This document shows, piece after piece, positions 1 through 8,314 of a DNA stretch of 48,353 bases. The DNA comes from CACEUX01 sp964404235 (lineage in GTDB: Bacteria > Fidelibacterota > Marinisomatia > Marinisomatales > UBA1611): contig CAYOJL010000005.1 of NCBI GenBank assembly GCA_964404235.1, positions 1 to 48,353 of the forward strand, in the 5' to 3' direction. A program made the translations under genes and the position numbers. The number at the start of each line of letters is the position of its first letter. The stretch's first letter is position 1. The notes under the pieces were generated by a model, which did no database searches, was not told the DNA's origin, and saw only the letters and a program-made list of their open reading frames with translations.

Positions 1-71
1 GGAAGTGGTCGTTTATTATCATAATACCATTCAATTAGTTTATCAGTTAATATATAAGTTGTATTATGCAA

Positions 72-494
72 TTATTTATTTAAATTCATTTTTAATAATG
101 TCCAATGTAAGGATTGTATATGCTCAAGTGCAATCTGCCTGTCTGTTGGGTTCACTAAATGCTCTATTCTTTTACCAATCATTTCACATTGTTTTTCAAT
201 CTCTTTCTGTACATTGTTACCTTCATTAGTTAGCCTCACTTCTATTACCCTCTTATCATGTAATGAAATTTTACGATGCACCCATCCATGATTTTCTAAC
301 CTAATAACTAATCGGGTTGCGGTGCTATTATCAATACCAATCTTTTTAGCTAAAGGGGTCATTTCAATACCCCTAGATGGTATAATAGACAGGGCAATTA
401 ACTGCTGAAATGAAGCGTTTTCTATTTTGATATTTTTTCTAAAGAGGCTTTGTAGATCAATCAAAAATGAACTGAGTATTTCTCCATAATTCAT
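72..494 (-). CDS. MarR-family transcriptional regulator
   Basis: This 140-residue protein has the size and layout of a MarR winged-helix repressor. The recognition region lies at about residues 45-70 (TPLAKKIGIDNSTATRLVIRL) and is followed by a wing carrying the family's D-x-R signature at residues 80-82 (DKR). The C-terminal helix (about 95-138) would complete the dimer interface. MarR proteins bind short palindromes and release DNA when they bind a small ligand or are oxidised; neither ligand nor targets can be read here. It lies 34 bp downstream of the lipase gene on the same strand, so it could be read with it or from its own promoter. A 19-bp inverted repeat overlaps its start codon, which suggests autoregulation. 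The family call is firm; the regulon is unknown. Confidence 0.88.
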   Translation of the reverse strand: MNYGEILSSFLIDLQSLFRKNIKIENASFQQLIALSIIPSRGIEMTPLAKKIGIDNSTATRLVIRLENHGWVHRKISLHDKRVIEVRLTNEGNNVQKEIEKQCEMIGKRIEHLVNPTDRQIALEHIQSLHWTLLKMNLNK

Positions 495-512
495 ATTTGT
501 ATTTTACAAATA
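494..512. promoter_or_regulatory. Inverted repeat at the marR start, candidate MarR operator
   Basis: The 8-bp arms TATTTGTA and TACAAATA match perfectly and are separated by TTT. The repeat overlaps the last base of the marR start codon (492-494, minus strand) and covers the ribosome-binding region. MarR proteins typically bind 16-20 bp palindromes near their own start, so autorepression is a reasonable inference. The AT-rich composition makes a chance palindrome possible. Confidence 0.4.
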
Positions 513-528
513 ATGTTTATGTAAAACA

Positions 529-1734
529 CTATTTAGTGGAAAGGTTTTTCAATCTAAGTGCATGTTGAATTAGATATTCTTCTGCTCGTTCTATTTTTTT
601 ATCATTTCCTAGATGACCTATTATGCTATAATGATCCATTTCTGGTATTTTCATCCAATACCACTGTCCGGGGATAAGCAATTCAGTTTCTTCATATTCT
701 AAAATAGGATCTGGGCCATTATATCCCGTGGTTGGGCCATACATAGACACTGTATTAACTATTCCATCATTTTCGAACCATAATGAATCTGTTTTTTGTC
801 CATCATCCCAATAACCTGTCCTAGAACCAATTAGCTTTGATCTAATCCTTATTAATATTGGTGTCTCATCTACAGGGTCATGAAAAAGTGAGTTTTCCCT
901 TTTGTTAGTTGTCGTTGTGACAAAAGAAAAATAGAAAACCTGTGGTGATGCCTGCAATTTTGAATTTAATTCCTTAGAGCCTTCTAAACTTAAATCCCAG
1001 GCACTGATATTTTTTGATTCCCATGCATGATGGTTTCTCATTCGATTTATATAGTTTAACCAAGTTTCATTACTGTTACGTAGAAAACCCCATTGTTCTA
1101 AATCAAAATCATAGAAGTCTGTCCCAATTACACCAGCGACTCCCACGAAGTATTGAATAAAAGGAATTGTTTTAGTAACAATCTCAGTAAGCGTCGTGCC
1201 ATTATGAGGGGTTGCAATTGTAGTGATACTTTTTATCAAATTATTGTGTTGGGTACCTAATAATATTGATTCTTCTTTAGTTTTAGATACTTCATCCGAA
1301 AAAATTTCATTGTTCAAAAGATATTGAAGCATTCGTGCTGTTTGTCCACCCATACTGTGAGATATAATATGTATTGGATGGTTTTCATCCCACTGAGGAT
1401 ATAATGCATCATATATTTTCCCAGTTGGCTTCTGTTCTATATTATATTTTTCTGCATGACCTTTACCATAATCTACTTGTCCGCCTTTTAGTTGATAGTA
1501 TGCTTCTATCGCTCGTTCCCAATTTGATGATACGGGCCCTAATGAGAGCTCAAAAACTATATGTCCATTATCTTCCAGAGATTTAACAAAATCTTTTCTT
1601 CCTCCCCAATAATTATAGTGTCCCATTTCATTGGAGCCCCATCCCATAAATCCATGGAGCAATACAATTGGATAGTTGTTTTGTGCATTCAATAATCCTA
1701 AAATGAAAATGTAGCCGTAAAATCGAGAGATCAT
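529..1734 (-). CDS. Secreted triacylglycerol lipase, staphylococcal/Geobacillus type
   Basis: This is a 401-residue alpha/beta hydrolase with a short signal peptide (about residues 1-18). It resembles family I.5/I.6 lipases of Geobacillus and Staphylococcus: an oxyanion-hole strand IVLLHGFMGWG (about 23-33), the YWGG stretch (42-45), GPVSSNWERA (66-75), the nucleophile elbow SHSMGG (125-130), ENDGIVNTVS (321-330) and MDHYSIIG (366-373). The predicted triad is Ser127, Asp323 and His368. The elbow starts with Ser rather than the usual Gly or Ala. Of the family's structural zinc ligands, Asp247 (AWDLS) and His93 seem kept, Glu73 replaces Asp, and the second His seems missing; this relies on a remembered alignment. 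The start forms an ATGA overlap with the upstream barrel gene. The likely role is hydrolysis of external lipid or esters in the periplasm or outside the cell. A weak 5-bp hairpin covers the stop (527-538). Confidence 0.87.
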   Translation of the reverse strand: MISRFYGYIFILGLLNAQNNYPIVLLHGFMGWGSNEMGHYNYWGGRKDFVKSLEDNGHIVFELSLGPVSSNWERAIEAYYQLKGGQVDYGKGHAEKYNIEQKPTGKIYDALYPQWDENHPIHIISHSMGGQTARMLQYLLNNEIFSDEVSKTKEESILLGTQHNNLIKSITTIATPHNGTTLTEIVTKTIPFIQYFVGVAGVIGTDFYDFDLEQWGFLRNSNETWLNYINRMRNHHAWESKNISAWDLSLEGSKELNSKLQASPQVFYFSFVTTTTNKRENSLFHDPVDETPILIRIRSKLIGSRTGYWDDGQKTDSLWFENDGIVNTVSMYGPTTGYNGPDPILEYEETELLIPGQWYWMKIPEMDHYSIIGHLGNDKKIERAEEYLIQHALRLKNLSTK

Positions 1735-2630
1735 ATATGTGTCCCAATCTCTAAACCCTGAATCAAAGCAGTCGTGCCATAAATATAAAAACCATAATGT
1801 AAGAAAATAGAATTATTTGTATAGCCAAAACCCATTCCTGTTGAGCCTAGTACAGATTGAGTCAAGCCTTTCTTAATATTATGTTCTAATTTTCTCGTAG
1901 AAGAGCCAATCCTAAACTGCAAATTCTTCCCAATATTAAAGTTACCACCAATAAATAAGTGAGGGTTTTGGTTATTTAAAAATGGCATTATATCAAAATA
2001 AAGAGTAAGTGGAAGATGGGCTAGCCCCTTAGATATACTTAGTAAAACTTGTGGCAATAAATCTACTTTAGCACCAGCAAATTGTTGTCCAAAATCATGA
2101 ACTGAAATGCCTAACATGGTTTTATATTGATTAAGTTTTAAATGTAATCCGGTAGACAGTGTTATTAGCCTAATAATATTATTATTATAGGAAGATGAAT
2201 AGAATTTCGAGCTTACCCCTATAAATAATGGTAATAAAAAAATCTGCCTGCTGTAGGATGTGCTCAGCCACGAATCAGAAGAACTATATGTACCTATTGG
2301 CTCTGCATTATCATTATAGCCTTGAAATATTCCATAACTAATATAATTTAGAGACATCGAACCATTACCACCCAAAAGTGGGAATTGCACACCTGCACTT
2401 TGACTTGTAATAGATGCGGGATATTTAATTAAAGATGCAGAAAAAGATTTTCCAGATTGATATGATGGGTTTATTTTAGATGATATTGGCGATGAGGATA
2501 AATATCCAGCGCCAGCCATACTTAAAGGGATTGAAGAAGTAAAAACGTGCAATGCTGGGTATCCAGTTTTTGCAATTAATAAACTCCACATTGAAAGTAT
2601 TATAATTATTTTGTTTAAATAATTTATCAT
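1731..2630 (-). CDS. PorV/PorQ-like outer-membrane beta-barrel protein
   Basis: This 299-residue protein has a signal peptide (about 1-20, hydrophobic IIIILSMWSLLIA), then the sequence PLSMAGAGYLSS and KINPS, which recalls the glycine-rich start of PorV/PorQ (UPF0164-like) proteins, where a conserved 'A-x-NPA' follows. The rest is alternating hydrophobic and polar strands with many Ser, Gly, Tyr and Asn, ending with no soluble domain, as expected for a barrel. In Bacteroidota such proteins take part in type IX secretion and surface attachment; here that role is only a family analogy. It lies 4 bp after priA and overlaps the lipase start (ATGA), so barrel and lipase are translationally coupled. 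That pairing hints that this barrel may help export or anchor the lipase. Barrel identity is moderately sure, the exact family less so. Confidence 0.6.
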   Translation of the reverse strand: MINYLNKIIIILSMWSLLIAKTGYPALHVFTSSIPLSMAGAGYLSSSPISSKINPSYQSGKSFSASLIKYPASITSQSAGVQFPLLGGNGSMSLNYISYGIFQGYNDNAEPIGTYSSSDSWLSTSYSRQIFLLPLFIGVSSKFYSSSYNNNIIRLITLSTGLHLKLNQYKTMLGISVHDFGQQFAGAKVDLLPQVLLSISKGLAHLPLTLYFDIMPFLNNQNPHLFIGGNFNIGKNLQFRIGSSTRKLEHNIKKGLTQSVLGSTGMGFGYTNNSIFLHYGFYIYGTTALIQGLEIGTHI

Positions 2631-2634
2631 TTCA

Positions 2635-4872
2635 TTAAATAAGGCTCAACGGGTCTATATGTATATTGACCCGATTTCGTCCTAATTTGAGTCTTTTATT
2701 AATATCATCAAAATTCAACTTTAGAAAATGGTGTAGTCTTTGTCCATTAGGGTCCAAGGTTTTAATAGATTTGAATACAATATGAAAACGAAATTGATTT
2801 CTTAGTTTTTCTATATAGCATGGTGCAGGTCCTAATATTTCAAGCCCTTCATATTTCCCTTTTATTGTATGATATAATTGGTTTGATAAATTGTAAGCAT
2901 TTTTTTGATCACTACCAACAATTTCAATTTTTGTTAACCAGCTAAATGGGGGATAATTCAGTTCCTCTCTTTCTTGTAAAGCAATTTTATAATATTCCAT
3001 CATATTAAGTGTTGCTGCTTGTTTTATTACTGGGTTATCAGGTGAAAATGTTTGTATAACTACTTCACCTTGTTTATCCCTTCGACCCGAACGACCTGAC
3101 GCCTGATATATAAGCTGAAAAATTCTTTCTCCAACTCTAAAGTCTGGCAAATGCAAACCTAAATCAGCATTAATAATACCAACTAAGGTGGCATTGGGAA
3201 AATCTAATCCTTTAGCTATCATCTGTGTTCCCAAAAGAATATCAATCTCCCCATTACTAAAAGATTGCAAAATGGATGTCAATTGATTACCACTTGAGGA
3301 TGTATCTATGTCTAATCTGCCGATGGATGCATTTGGGAATGTTTCTTGCATTATAGATTCCACTTTTTGAGTCCCAGTTCCAAAATACAATAAATCTGAA
3401 TTGTCACAATTATAGCATGTTTTATGTTGTTTTGACTCACTAAATCCACAAAAATGACATAGTAGATTATTGGTTTTCAAATGATAGCTGATAGTAACAT
3501 TGCAGTATGGGCAATTACTAATTGTGCCACAATTTCCACATCGTATTACTGGGGAAAAACCACGACGATTTTGTAATAAAATAACTTGTTCTTTATTTGT
3601 TAACCTTTCTTCAATTTTATCCTGCAATAATCCTGAAATAACTTGTTCATATTTCCCAGACTCCTCTTGATTCTCCAACATATTAACAAGGTGAACGATG
3701 GGATATTTTGCTTTACCATAACGCTTTGGTAAATGTAAATAATTAATTTTTCTTGTCAGATAATTATGATAGCTCTCTAAGCTTGGTGTGGCACTAGAAA
3801 GTATTGCAACAGCCTTTTCATATTTTGCACGAATGAGGGCAACGTCTCTAGCATGATACCTCGGTGCAGGAGAATCTTGGCGAAAGGAAGCCTCTTGTTC
3901 TTCATCTATAACTATTAGTCCTACATTTTTTAAAGGAGCAAATATTGCACTTCTCGCCCCAATAACAACTTTGAAAGTACCCTTACAAATTTGGTTCCAT
4001 GTCCATGACCGCTGACTTTTAGAAAGCTTAGAATGCCATAATGCTATTGAATTGCCAAAAACAGATTTGAAACGCCCCGCAATTTGAGGAGTAAGGGATA
4101 TTTCAGGAAGAAGAATTATGGCGGTTCGGTTTTGAGATAGACAATGACGAACTGCTGAAATATATATTTCAGTTTTCCCGCTTCCAGTGACTCCATGAAG
4201 AAGAAAAGGATCAAATTCATCTTTTTTCAAAGATTGGATGATATTTTTTACCACTTTTTCTTGATCTTGATTAAAAACAACTTTTTTATTTATCGGCTCA
4301 AATGAAAGACCTGCTGAATTAGGTAAGATAATTTGTTCATTTAGTGTTACAAGATTATGTTTTTCCAGAGCTCTGCAAGTCTGCAGTGGATTAGATACAA
4401 ATTCTTTCAATGATGATACCTGAACTGGAAAAGCTGATGACCTAATTATATTATAAACCTGAAATTGTTTAGGAGCTCTTTTTTTGATAGAAAAAATAGA
4501 GTTATCTTCAACAACTGGAACGTGCTGCACATACCAACGCATTGATGGTTTGTATCGTGTAGATAAATCTTTTGGCAACACTGTTTTTGCAACTTGCCCT
4601 ATTGGAGTCATATAATACCTACTCATCCAACATATCAATTGCCATAACTCTGGTGTAACAACAGGGATATCATCTACAAGCGAATGAATTGCCTTGGTCT
4701 TTCCAGAATAAGAAGTTTTATTTTTTATACTTAAAATTATTCCCTGACAACTTCTTTTACCAAAAGGAGCCTGCACCCTTGAACCAAGTTGAACTTCTTT
4801 TTTCAGCTCTTTTGGAATTGTATAAGTAAAGGTTTGAAAATTTGATATAGGGAAAGCTACTTCGGCAAACAT
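2635..4872 (-). CDS. priA: Primosomal protein N' (replication restart helicase PriA)
   Basis: At 745 residues this has full PriA length. PriA recognises stalled forks and reloads the replicative helicase. The N-terminal 3' DNA-binding domain (about 1-100) is followed by a winged helix and the helicase core with Walker A GVTGSGKT (227-234), the Walker B/DEAH region DEEQEASFRQD (323-333) and motif VI QASGRSGRR. A cysteine-rich zinc-binding insert with paired CxxC motifs (CGNC, CPYC, CHFC, CYNC) lies between the two helicase lobes, as in the family. The DEEH box of most PriA proteins reads DEEQ here. The start MFAEVAFP is the usual PriA beginning. It sits 83 bp downstream of rplI and 4 bp before the PorQ-like gene. 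Confidence 0.97.
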   Translation of the reverse strand: MFAEVAFPISNFQTFTYTIPKELKKEVQLGSRVQAPFGKRSCQGIILSIKNKTSYSGKTKAIHSLVDDIPVVTPELWQLICWMSRYYMTPIGQVAKTVLPKDLSTRYKPSMRWYVQHVPVVEDNSIFSIKKRAPKQFQVYNIIRSSAFPVQVSSLKEFVSNPLQTCRALEKHNLVTLNEQIILPNSAGLSFEPINKKVVFNQDQEKVVKNIIQSLKKDEFDPFLLHGVTGSGKTEIYISAVRHCLSQNRTAIILLPEISLTPQIAGRFKSVFGNSIALWHSKLSKSQRSWTWNQICKGTFKVVIGARSAIFAPLKNVGLIVIDEEQEASFRQDSPAPRYHARDVALIRAKYEKAVAILSSATPSLESYHNYLTRKINYLHLPKRYGKAKYPIVHLVNMLENQEESGKYEQVISGLLQDKIEERLTNKEQVILLQNRRGFSPVIRCGNCGTISNCPYCNVTISYHLKTNNLLCHFCGFSESKQHKTCYNCDNSDLLYFGTGTQKVESIMQETFPNASIGRLDIDTSSSGNQLTSILQSFSNGEIDILLGTQMIAKGLDFPNATLVGIINADLGLHLPDFRVGERIFQLIYQASGRSGRRDKQGEVVIQTFSPDNPVIKQAATLNMMEYYKIALQEREELNYPPFSWLTKIEIVGSDQKNAYNLSNQLYHTIKGKYEGLEILGPAPCYIEKLRNQFRFHIVFKSIKTLDPNGQRLHHFLKLNFDDINKRLKLGRNRVNIHIDPLSLI

Positions 4873-4927
4873 GATAAAAGAGTTTAGATTGCAACATAAC
4901 CTGTGGCAATAAAAAACCCTGTAAACA

Positions 4928-4951
4928 TTTATAACTCTAAATAGTTATAAA
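4928..4951. other. AT-rich inverted repeat between rplI and priA
   Basis: Nine-base arms (TTTATAACT and AGTTATAAA) flank a 6-base spacer in the 83-bp gap between rplI and priA. On the minus-strand transcript it would fold just after the rplI stop, but the stem has little GC and no clean U-run follows it. It could be a weak terminator, an mRNA 3' end or a protein-binding palindrome ahead of priA. Confidence 0.3.
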
Positions 4952-4955
4952 ATCA

Positions 4956-5399
4956 TTATGATTTAATTACATATATTTTTATATCGCCATCAACATTAGG
5001 AGATACTTGTACAGGAACATGGTAAATGCCAAGCGCTTTAATTGGCTCATCTAGTTTTATGGCATTCCGATCAATATTAATGCCTTTTTCTTCAAGAGAT
5101 TTATGGATATCTAGAGTAGTGATAGAGCCAAACATTTTATCCTCATCTCCAACTTGAGCTTCGATAGTAATTTCAGTTTTTGATAATTTTTTTATTAATG
5201 CTTCATTTGCAGCTTCTTCGCGTTTTAGGCGATTTTGAACAACCATTTTTCTTTCTTTGGCAATTGCCAAATTTCGCTTTGATGCCCGTAATGCTATTCC
5301 TTCTGGGATAAGTTTATTTCTAGCAAAGCCTGGTTTAACAACTACTAAATCGCCAGCCTCGCCTAACCCATTGTAGTCCTTTAATAATATAACATCCAT
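4956..5399 (-). CDS. rplI: Large ribosomal subunit protein L9
   Basis: This 147-residue protein matches bacterial bL9. The N-terminal domain starts MDVILLKDYNGLGEAGDLV and includes the RNA-binding stretch KPGFARNKLIPEGIA (about 22-36). It is followed by a long charged connecting helix (about 41-75) and a C-terminal domain with the GSITTLDI segment. L9 binds 23S rRNA at the base of the L1 stalk and helps keep frame and fidelity. It is the last gene of the rpsF-rpsR-rplI group, 13 bp after rpsR. Confidence 0.98.
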   Translation of the reverse strand: MDVILLKDYNGLGEAGDLVVVKPGFARNKLIPEGIALRASKRNLAIAKERKMVVQNRLKREEAANEALIKKLSKTEITIEAQVGDEDKMFGSITTLDIHKSLEEKGINIDRNAIKLDEPIKALGIYHVPVQVSPNVDGDIKIYVIKS

Positions 5400-5412
5400 A
5401 ATACCTACTCCT

Positions 5413-5640
5413 TTATTCTATTCCTTTTTCTACATAAGGCATCAATGCAATAGCGCGAGAACGTTTTATGGCGCGTACTAATTTTCTATGCATTTTAGCA
5501 CTTGTACCTGTCACGCGTCTTGGCATAATCTTACCTTGATCATTTACAAAACGCCGGAGTAATTTTACATCTTTATAATCCACCTCATTAATGCCGTTTT
5601 CTTTAAAATAACAAAATTTATTACGGTTTTGAAATGCCAT
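5413..5640 (-). CDS. rpsR: Small ribosomal subunit protein S18
   Basis: At 75 residues this is a normal-length bS18. The core reads DYKDVKLLRRFVNDQGKI, then PRRVTGTSAKMHRKL and RAIKRSRAIALMPYV, all typical of S18. An N-terminal Cys (CYFKENG) is present, but I do not see a complete zinc-binding cysteine set. S18 pairs with S6 on the 30S platform. Its start overlaps the rpsF stop by one base (TAATG), so S6 and S18 are coupled in translation, which fits their heterodimer. Confidence 0.98.
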   Translation of the reverse strand: MAFQNRNKFCYFKENGINEVDYKDVKLLRRFVNDQGKIMPRRVTGTSAKMHRKLVRAIKRSRAIALMPYVEKGIE

Positions 5641-6128
5641 TAGTCTTCCTCCTCTAGTACTGATTCTTCTTCTGTTTTTATCTCTTTATCTTTCTCTTCT
5701 ACATTGTCAATTTCTTCTTTTTCTACATTTGAATCATCAGAATTAGGTTTTTTATCATCTTCAACTTGCTCTGAATCTTTTTGTTCTAAGCTTTCATTAA
5801 TTTGTTCTGCTTTTTCTTCCTCAATATATATTTTAGGTTCTTCATCAAGAATCACCGTCATATGACGAAGCACAGAGTTATTTAATTTCATCCAAGTATC
5901 AAAATCAGATGTTTTATTTAAATCCCCACCGGCATACTGTAATATAATATATGAACCATATTTTTGTCTTTGAATGGCATAGGCCAATCGCTTCTTACCC
6001 CAAACTCTATGATTTATAATTTTTGATTTTGTTTTTTCTAACTCTTTGCCAATATCTTCCATTGCCTTTTCTAAAGCTTTATTTTCTAGATTAGCATCAA
6101 CAATATACAGTGTTTCGTAAAACCGCAT
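5640..6128 (-). CDS. rpsF: Small ribosomal subunit protein S6 with long acidic tail
   Basis: Residues 1-100 form an ordinary bS6 fold (MRFYETLYIVDANL; WGKKRLAYAIQRQKYGSYIILQY about 43-65; LRHMTVILDEEPKI). Residues from about 103 to 162 are an extra tail made almost entirely of Glu, Asp, Lys, Ser and Asn. E. coli S6 also has a Glu-rich tail, extended by RimK, but this one is longer than the usual 95-135 residue S6. The gene lies only 12 bp after hppA, which leaves no room for the S6:S18 autoregulatory leader RNA found upstream of rpsF in many bacteria. No ssb gene lies between rpsF and rpsR, where many bacteria have one. Confidence 0.96.
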   Translation of the reverse strand: MRFYETLYIVDANLENKALEKAMEDIGKELEKTKSKIINHRVWGKKRLAYAIQRQKYGSYIILQYAGGDLNKTSDFDTWMKLNNSVLRHMTVILDEEPKIYIEEEKAEQINESLEQKDSEQVEDDKKPNSDDSNVEKEEIDNVEEKDKEIKTEEESVLEEED

Positions 6129-6140
6129 AATTACTCCTTA

Positions 6141-8294
6141 TTAACTGAATGACTTCAACAATGGTGCTATGACCAAAGAAACTACAGACATTAGTTTGAT
6201 TAAAATATTTAATGAAGGTCCAGAGGTGTCTTTAAATGGATCTCCAACAGTGTCACCGACAACAGATGCTTTATGGGCCTCTGACCCCTTGCTTAGCACC
6301 TCTCCGTCAATATTTATTCCTTCTTCTATCATCTTCTTTGCATTATCCCAGGCACCACCAGCATTTGATTGAAAAATAGCCATAAGGACTCCACTAACAG
6401 TAACTCCTGCCAATAACCCGCCAAGAGTTTCAGCTCCAAAAAAGACCCCTACAATTACAGGGGTAATGACAGCTAATATTCCTGGAGCTACCATTTCTTG
6501 AATTGCTGATTGTGTAGAAATAGCAACACAACGTCCATGTTCAGCCTTGTTTAATGCATCTTCATAGAGGTTGCGGTCATTTTCATTCCAATCATTTTCA
6601 TCTTTTGCTTTCATTAATTCGAGTGCTTTTTTTAATTCTGGAATTTCTCTGAATTGACGCCTCACTTCTTCTATCATAGCCATTGCTGCCCTTCCTACAG
6701 CACCCATGGCCATTGATGAGAACAAGAAAGGAAGCATTCCTCCAACAAATAGTCCTGCCATAACCCAAGGGTCTGCAATATCAATTCTCTGGATATCGCT
6801 TTGAACCATGAAAGCAGCAAACAAGGCAAGGGCAGTTAATGCTGCAGAACCAATAGCAAATCCTTTACCAATAGCTGCTGTTGTGTTTCCAACCGCATCA
6901 AGTTTATCGGTACGTTCACGAACTTCTTCTGGTAGCTCTGCCATCTCAGCTATACCACCAGCATTATCAGAAATAGGGCCGTAAGCATCAACGGCTAATT
7001 GTATACCAGTATTAGCCAACATACCTAACGCAGCCATAGCAATTCCATAAAGCCCTGCAAAGTGATATGCCCCAATAATAGCAGATGCAATTATTAAAAT
7101 TGGTATTGCTGTAGATTGCATCCCAACTCCTAAACCTGCAATAATATTTGTTGCCGGTCCAGTAATTGATTGTTTAGCAATAGACCTTACGGGTGATGTG
7201 CCTGTACCTGTATAATGTTCAGTAATCATACCAATTCCAAGACCTGCCATCAAACCAATAACTGTTGCATAGAAAACACCCATATTGCTAAATAGTTCTC
7301 CTCCTTGAGTAAATTCCGCTGGAAGAAATTCTTGAATTAATAGATAGATTACAGCAATCATGATAAAAGCACTGCCAAATTCACCTCTATTAAGAGCTGT
7401 TTGTGGGTCTCCTCCCTCTTTGACGGAGACCATAAAAGTGCCTATAATCGATACTATGATTCCAGAGGCTGCAATTACAAGTTGTAATAAAATAAAATTA
7501 ATATCAAATCCGCCGGCAACAAGAATACTAGAACCAAGAACCATAGACCCGATAATGGAGCCGACATAAGATTCGAATAAATCAGCTCCCATACCAGCGA
7601 CGTCTCCTACATTATCTCCTACATTATCAGCTATAGTAGCAGGATTAAGAGGGTGGTCCTCAGGTATTCCCGCTTCAACCTTACCCACTAAATCAGCACC
7701 AACATCTGCAGCTTTGGTATAGATGCCTCCACCAACTCGAGCAAATAAAGCAATGGAAGATGCTCCAAGAGAAAATCCAGATAAAATATTTAATACGGTG
7801 TTTATATTTGTAGAGTCTAAATTATATAGATTAGAGTAAAATAAATAAAGACCGCCTAGCCCTAGCACACCAAGACCAACAACACTTAGTCCCATAACAG
7901 AGCCACCACTAAAAGCTACATTGAGTGCTTTTTCCAGTCCTTCTCTGGCTGCATTTGTAGTCCGGTTATTAGCTTTAGTAGCTACCTTCATTCCAAGATA
8001 ACCTGCAAGACCTGAGGCAACAGCCCCCACCAAGAAAGAAAGAGAGATTAAGATGCTTGAATCTGCACGATTACTATTTGCTATGCCTAAAATGACTGCA
8101 ACAGCAACAACAAATAGAGCAAGCACACGGTACTCAGCTTTTAAAAAAGCCATAGCCCCTTCTGCAATACTAGCACCTATCACTTTCATTTTATCTGTCC
8201 CTTGGTCTTGCGCTTCAATCCATTGGGTTTTCCAAAATGAGTAAAGTAGGGCCAGTACCCCAGCCGCTAAAACGAATATAATATTATAGTCCAT
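6141..8294 (-). CDS. hppA: Membrane-bound ion-translocating pyrophosphatase, K+-dependent type
   Basis: This 717-residue, multi-helix inner-membrane protein hydrolyses PPi to pump H+ or Na+ outward. The substrate motif DVGADLVGKVEAGIPEDHP spans about 197-214, followed by DNVGDNVGDVAGMGADLFE (223-241). Later conserved acidic motifs include GPISDNAGGIAEM (about 439-451) and the C-terminal GDTVGDPFKDTSGPSLN. At 470-478 it reads NTTAAIGKG: Ala473 and Gly476 occupy the positions that are Lys and Thr in K+-independent enzymes, so K+ dependence is predicted. Whether it pumps Na+ or H+ is not decided here. A clear AAGGAG lies before the start. It sits between pth and rpsF, an unusual but sensible place for an enzyme that recycles PPi from biosynthesis. 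Confidence 0.96.
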   Translation of the reverse strand: MDYNIIFVLAAGVLALLYSFWKTQWIEAQDQGTDKMKVIGASIAEGAMAFLKAEYRVLALFVVAVAVILGIANSNRADSSILISLSFLVGAVASGLAGYLGMKVATKANNRTTNAAREGLEKALNVAFSGGSVMGLSVVGLGVLGLGGLYLFYSNLYNLDSTNINTVLNILSGFSLGASSIALFARVGGGIYTKAADVGADLVGKVEAGIPEDHPLNPATIADNVGDNVGDVAGMGADLFESYVGSIIGSMVLGSSILVAGGFDINFILLQLVIAASGIIVSIIGTFMVSVKEGGDPQTALNRGEFGSAFIMIAVIYLLIQEFLPAEFTQGGELFSNMGVFYATVIGLMAGLGIGMITEHYTGTGTSPVRSIAKQSITGPATNIIAGLGVGMQSTAIPILIIASAIIGAYHFAGLYGIAMAALGMLANTGIQLAVDAYGPISDNAGGIAEMAELPEEVRERTDKLDAVGNTTAAIGKGFAIGSAALTALALFAAFMVQSDIQRIDIADPWVMAGLFVGGMLPFLFSSMAMGAVGRAAMAMIEEVRRQFREIPELKKALELMKAKDENDWNENDRNLYEDALNKAEHGRCVAISTQSAIQEMVAPGILAVITPVIVGVFFGAETLGGLLAGVTVSGVLMAIFQSNAGGAWDNAKKMIEEGINIDGEVLSKGSEAHKASVVGDTVGDPFKDTSGPSLNILIKLMSVVSLVIAPLLKSFS

Positions 8295-8314
8295 AGACTA
8301 TTAATCTCCTTGAT

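Noticed and set aside
527..538. Short inverted repeat CACTA-TT-TAGTG at the lipase stop, considered as terminator
   Set aside because: The 5-bp stem is too weak and the T-run after it on the minus strand is short.
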